Position numbers and translations under genes: made by a program. Of a stretch of 34,850 nt of DNA, positions 32,352-34,850 are shown piece by piece. Within the stretch, counting starts at the first letter, position 1. The number at the start of each line of letters is the position of its first letter. Location: NCBI GenBank assembly GCA_029548585.1, contig JAKPNC010000085.1, forward strand, positions 1-34,850, written 5' to 3'. This stretch comes from a bacterium. Its GTDB lineage: Bacteria; Ratteibacteria; UBA8468; B48-G9; JAFGKM01. Under the pieces are notes generated by a model, which was not told where the DNA came from, did not search any database, and saw only the letters and a program-made list of their open reading frames with translations.

Positions 32352-32669
32352 ATGAAAAAGGAAGACATAGAGCTTTATTTTTACAGGAGCAGGGGGCCCG
32401 GAGGACAGAGAAAAAACAAGAAAGAGACCGCCGTGAAGGCGATCCACCTTCCCACGGGTATCGTATCCAGGGCGACGGAATACAGATCCCAGGCAAAGAA
32501 CAGGGAACTTGCCCTTCAACGCCTGGCGGAAAAGGTGGAAGCCTCCAGGAAACCCCGCAAGAAAAGGATCCCAACCAAAAAACCCTTCTACGCAAGGGAA
32601 AAAGAGTTGAAAGAGAAGAAGATTCGTTCGGAGAGAAAAAACCTGAGAAAAAAGGTGGACCAGGAATAA
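32352..32669 (+). CDS. Stand-alone GGQ-domain release-factor-like protein
   Basis: 105 aa. Contains only the catalytic RF-1 domain: YRSRGPGGQRKNKKETAVKAIHLPTGI with GGQ at 17-19, then RATEYRSQAKNRELALQRLAEKV. A basic tail (KPRKKRIPTKKPF...KEKKIRSERKNLRKK) follows. There is no codon-recognition domain. This is the layout of ArfB/YaeJ and C12orf65-type rescue factors, where the basic tail enters the empty mRNA channel of stalled ribosomes; peptidyl-tRNA hydrolysis on stalled ribosomes is therefore the likely role. The sequence RKNK in place of the usual HVNK after GGQ marks the C12orf65/PrfH-like side rather than RF1/RF2. GGAGAGGAG precedes the ATG. First gene of the run with rpe and hisD. Confidence 0.85.
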   Translation: MKKEDIELYFYRSRGPGGQRKNKKETAVKAIHLPTGIVSRATEYRSQAKNRELALQRLAEKVEASRKPRKKRIPTKKPFYAREKELKEKKIRSERKNLRKKVDQE

Positions 32670-32676
32670 GGAGAAC

Positions 32677-33327
32677 GTGATGAAAAAGATCAAGATAGCC
32701 CCATCCATGCTTTCATCGGATTTCAGCCGCCTCGGGGAAGAAGTCCGGAAAATATCGGAAGCCGGCGCCGACATGATACATTTTGACGTTATGGACGGCC
32801 ACTTCGTTCCAAACATAACCTTCGGACCCATGGTCATCGGTTCGGTAAGGAAATTTTCTTCCCTGGTATTCGACACGCACCTCATGATTTCGGATCCGGG
32901 CAAATACTGGAAGGCGTTTGCGGACACCGGCTCAGATATAATCGGAGTACATATAGAAACAGAAATGGACCATAAATCCATAATTAAGGATATACAGCAA
33001 TATGGCAAAAAAGCCTGCATAGTTATCAACCCTCCGACAAACATTGAAAAGATCTACCCATTCCTGGAACAGGTTGAGCAGGTTCTCGTAATGAGCGTCA
33101 ATCCGGGCTTCGGGGGGCAAAAATTCATGCCGGAAGCCCTTCCCAAAATAGAAAGCCTTGCCGGGATCAAGGCCAGGAAGAACCTCGGCTTCGAGATACA
33201 GGTTGACGGCGGCATAAACGAGGAGACGGCAAGGATATCAAAGGAAGCGGGTGCGGAGATACTTGTTGCGGGTTCATACATATTCAAAAACCCTGATTAC
33301 AAAAAACCAATTGAGAGTCTGAGATGA
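32677..33327 (+). CDS. rpe: Ribulose-phosphate 3-epimerase
   Basis: 216 aa TIM barrel of the pentose phosphate pathway, interconverting ribulose 5-phosphate and xylulose 5-phosphate. Motifs: IAPSMLSSDFSRLGEEV, MIHFDVMDGHFVPNITFGP (metal His and catalytic Asp), DTHLMI, VLVMSVNPGFGGQKFMPEAL, EIQVDGGINEETA (second catalytic Asp) and AGSYIFK. A codon GTG is used at 32677-32679? No: ATG at 32680 and GTG/ATG at 32677 overlap; the first codon read here is 32677. hisD starts at 33324, overlapping the stop (ATGA). Confidence 0.9.
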   Translation: MMKKIKIAPSMLSSDFSRLGEEVRKISEAGADMIHFDVMDGHFVPNITFGPMVIGSVRKFSSLVFDTHLMISDPGKYWKAFADTGSDIIGVHIETEMDHKSIIKDIQQYGKKACIVINPPTNIEKIYPFLEQVEQVLVMSVNPGFGGQKFMPEALPKIESLAGIKARKNLGFEIQVDGGINEETARISKEAGAEILVAGSYIFKNPDYKKPIESLR

Positions 33328-34535
33328 AAAAAATCAGTTTCGGTGAACTCAGGAAAATTCTAACCTCGGCTTCCGCTGAAGAAAGAAATACGGAAAAATC
33401 GGTAAAATCCATAATAGAAAGGGTAAGGCGGGACGGAGATAAGGCCCTTATCCATTTCGCGCAGAAGTTTGACGGAATAAAACAAAAATCCATAAGAGTG
33501 GAAGGAACGGAAATAGAGAAGGCAGGAAAAAATCTTGACGTGAGAATCCTTGAAGCGGCAAAAGCTGCCGTAAAGAGGGTTGAAAAATATCATAAAAAGC
33601 AGCTTCCGCAGGGTTTCACAATGAAGGAAGAAGGGCTGACACTGGAATACAGGTTCGACCCCATTGAAAATGCCGGCATATACATACCCGCGGGGCAGTC
33701 GCCCCTGATGTCAACCCTTATCATGACGGCCGTTCCTGCCAAGGTTGCAGGAGTGAAAAACATATACGCGGCAAGTCCCCCTTCCTGCAACGGGAAAATC
33801 CATCCCCCGATACTCGGGTTACTCGGTTATCTCGGAATAAAGGACGTCTTTGCCATGGGGGGAGCGCAGGCAATGGCCGCCTTTGCCTGCGGGACGGAGA
33901 CGGTGCCGCGGGTGGACGTTATAGCAGGACCGGGCAACAAATATGTCGACACCGCAAAAAGGCTTCTTTACGGCACTGTGGGAATAGACCTTCCCGCAGG
34001 ACCCAGCGAAGTAGCAGTATTTGCAGAGTCGCCGGCAAATATGTCTTTTGTTGAAGCCGACCTGTTTGCCCAGGGAGAACATGCCGGTAGCAGGATTTTC
34101 CTGATAACAACTTCTGAAAAGCTCGGTAGTGAAGCAGAAAAGAGAATTAGAGCAGGCTTCTGGCTGCTCGCAAAAGACAGGAAAGAGGCCCTCGAAATAA
34201 TAAATTACATAGCCCCCGAGCACCTCCAGCTCTCCTGCAGGAAACCTGAGGAAATGATCAAAAAAGCCGTTGCGGGCGCTGTCTTTGCGGGAGACTATTC
34301 CCCGGCAGCTCTCGGAGATTATTTCGCGGGACCCAGCCACGTGCTTCCCACAGGCAGAACGGCAAGGTTTGCCTCCGGCCTTTCTGTCTATACGTTTCTG
34401 AGAAGTTGCGCCGTTATAAAGGCGGAAAAGTCGTTTTACGCCAGAAACGGAAGGCTTATGGAAATCCTCGCGGAATCTGAAGGGCTTTCCCGACATTGCA
34501 AATCTCTCTCACTGAGGAAAAAGAAGAAACAATAG
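33324..34535 (+). CDS. hisD: Histidinol dehydrogenase
   Basis: 403 aa. Last two steps of histidine synthesis: histidinol to histidine with two NAD+. Motifs: GIYIPAGQSPLMSTLIMTAVPAKVAGV, MGGAQAMAAFACGTETVPRVDVIAGPGNKYVDTAKR, IDLPAGPSEVAVFA, zinc ligands in LFAQGEHAGS (Gln, His), catalytic IAPEHLQL, ALGDYFAGPSHVLPTGRTARFASGLSV (Asp ligand), and EGLSRHCKSL (last His). Somewhat short against the usual 430 aa but complete. It overlaps rpe by ATGA and is the only his gene seen here. Confidence 0.95.
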   Translation: MKKISFGELRKILTSASAEERNTEKSVKSIIERVRRDGDKALIHFAQKFDGIKQKSIRVEGTEIEKAGKNLDVRILEAAKAAVKRVEKYHKKQLPQGFTMKEEGLTLEYRFDPIENAGIYIPAGQSPLMSTLIMTAVPAKVAGVKNIYAASPPSCNGKIHPPILGLLGYLGIKDVFAMGGAQAMAAFACGTETVPRVDVIAGPGNKYVDTAKRLLYGTVGIDLPAGPSEVAVFAESPANMSFVEADLFAQGEHAGSRIFLITTSEKLGSEAEKRIRAGFWLLAKDRKEALEIINYIAPEHLQLSCRKPEEMIKKAVAGAVFAGDYSPAALGDYFAGPSHVLPTGRTARFASGLSVYTFLRSCAVIKAEKSFYARNGRLMEILAESEGLSRHCKSLSLRKKKKQ

Positions 34536-34576
34536 GCAATATTTTCAACTCAACCATGCAGCAAGGAGGATAGCGA

Positions 34577-34850
34577 ATGCCCGGAAGAAAATTGTCTTTC
34601 TGTTGCCTCTTTTTCCTGTTGTTGACAAGCCTGACCCTTCTGGCAGGCAGTTTTGACCTTAAAGTCAACGACATATCCGGGTTTGACGCTCCGTGGCCCA
34701 TGGTTGCCAGCCTTGCCTTCCCCGAAAGAGAAATCAAAGACCCGTCGTCAATCCGCATAATAAGCGGGAACAAAGAGATTCCTTCCCAGGTTGATGTAGC
34801 CGCCACATGGAGGGACGGCAGTATCCGCTGGGCACTGGCAGGTTTTAACG
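34577..34850 (+). CDS. Exported RIFT/PcRGLX-like protein, N-terminal part (runs off the window)
   Basis: Open to the window end (91 codons). ATG at 34577 with AAGGAGG 7 bases upstream. A signal peptide (KLSFCCLFFLLLTSLTLLAGS) precedes a beta-rich start: VNDISGFDAPWPMVASLAFPEREIKDPSSIRI, then IPSQVDVAATWRDGSIRWALAGF. The pattern 'incoming fold, GvPfpeG-like, vPaQ...RWpDGSvrWlll' resembles the first RIFT-barrel domain of PcRGLX/YetA-type exo-rhamnogalacturonan lyase-like proteins. If so it would act on extracellular polysaccharide. Only the first domain is visible, so the class is tentative. Confidence 0.6.
   Translation, partial: MPGRKLSFCCLFFLLLTSLTLLAGSFDLKVNDISGFDAPWPMVASLAFPEREIKDPSSIRIISGNKEIPSQVDVAATWRDGSIRWALAGFN

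Noticed and set aside
32217..33044. 275-codon - strand open frame reaching into the gap before the release-factor-like gene
   Set aside because: Mostly the shadow of that gene and rpe; the part in the gap has no protein features.
1..34850. CRISPR array, prophage or insertion sequence
   Set aside because: No regularly spaced repeats, no transposase, integrase or phage-like proteins in any frame.

Overview
The window reads as a gene-dense, roughly half-GC chromosome segment of an uncultured, probably anaerobic, diderm-type bacterium. The prepilin-like proteins with an H-x9-DG signature, typical of PVC and Omnitrophota-like lineages, suggest that neighbourhood. So does the fermentative set of an ADP-forming acyl-CoA synthetase, a K+-dependent (probably Na+-pumping) pyrophosphatase and a short malic enzyme. 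The lineage is inference; there is no rRNA gene here.

Layout. (1) 1-9526, + strand, one long tightly packed run: cysS (5' end outside the window, frameshifted in its KMSKS motif), a GspG-like pseudopilin, a TPM-domain protein, a nucleotidyltransferase, LemA, and an exported Met-rich LolA-like protein. A conserved-looking module follows: Ycf46-type AAA+ ATPase, double zinc-ribbon membrane protein, DUF1257 protein, DUF2997 protein, then a D-aminoacylase-type amidohydrolase. (2) 9527-10008, AT-rich non-coding, with a promoter-like sequence, a GC-rich block of hairpins and an intrinsic terminator just before rplY: a candidate leader RNA or sRNA. (3) 10009-14815, + strand: rplY-pth, hppA, terminator, malic enzyme. 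(4) 14907-21216, - strand: two pseudopilins (the first frameshifted), a strong terminator, then tyrS, class II aldolase, a divergent M19 dipeptidase, folP and ruvX. (5) 21541-25677: metallo-beta-lactamase-fold hydrolase (+), ADP-forming acyl-CoA synthetase (-), calcineurin-like phosphoesterase (+). (6) 25679-29386, - strand: ispF, M23 peptidase, and a single protein fusing Maf to an RlmD/RumA-type RNA m5U methyltransferase. (7) 29449-30450, + strand, an APH-like phosphotransferase, followed by an AT-rich island of poorly recognised exported or membrane proteins (30537-31970, -). (8) 32352-end, + strand: stand-alone GGQ release-factor-like protein, rpe, hisD, and the start of an exported RIFT/PcRGLX-like protein.

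Most worth attention: the Maf-RlmD fusion (modified-nucleotide housecleaning joined to the enzyme that makes m5U), the Ycf46/zinc-ribbon/DUF1257/DUF2997 module of unknown function, the structured region before rplY, the two frameshifts, an M19 protein lacking several metal ligands, and promoters placed so close to ispF and tyrS that both mRNAs look leaderless. No tRNA, rRNA, CRISPR array or intact insertion sequence was seen.
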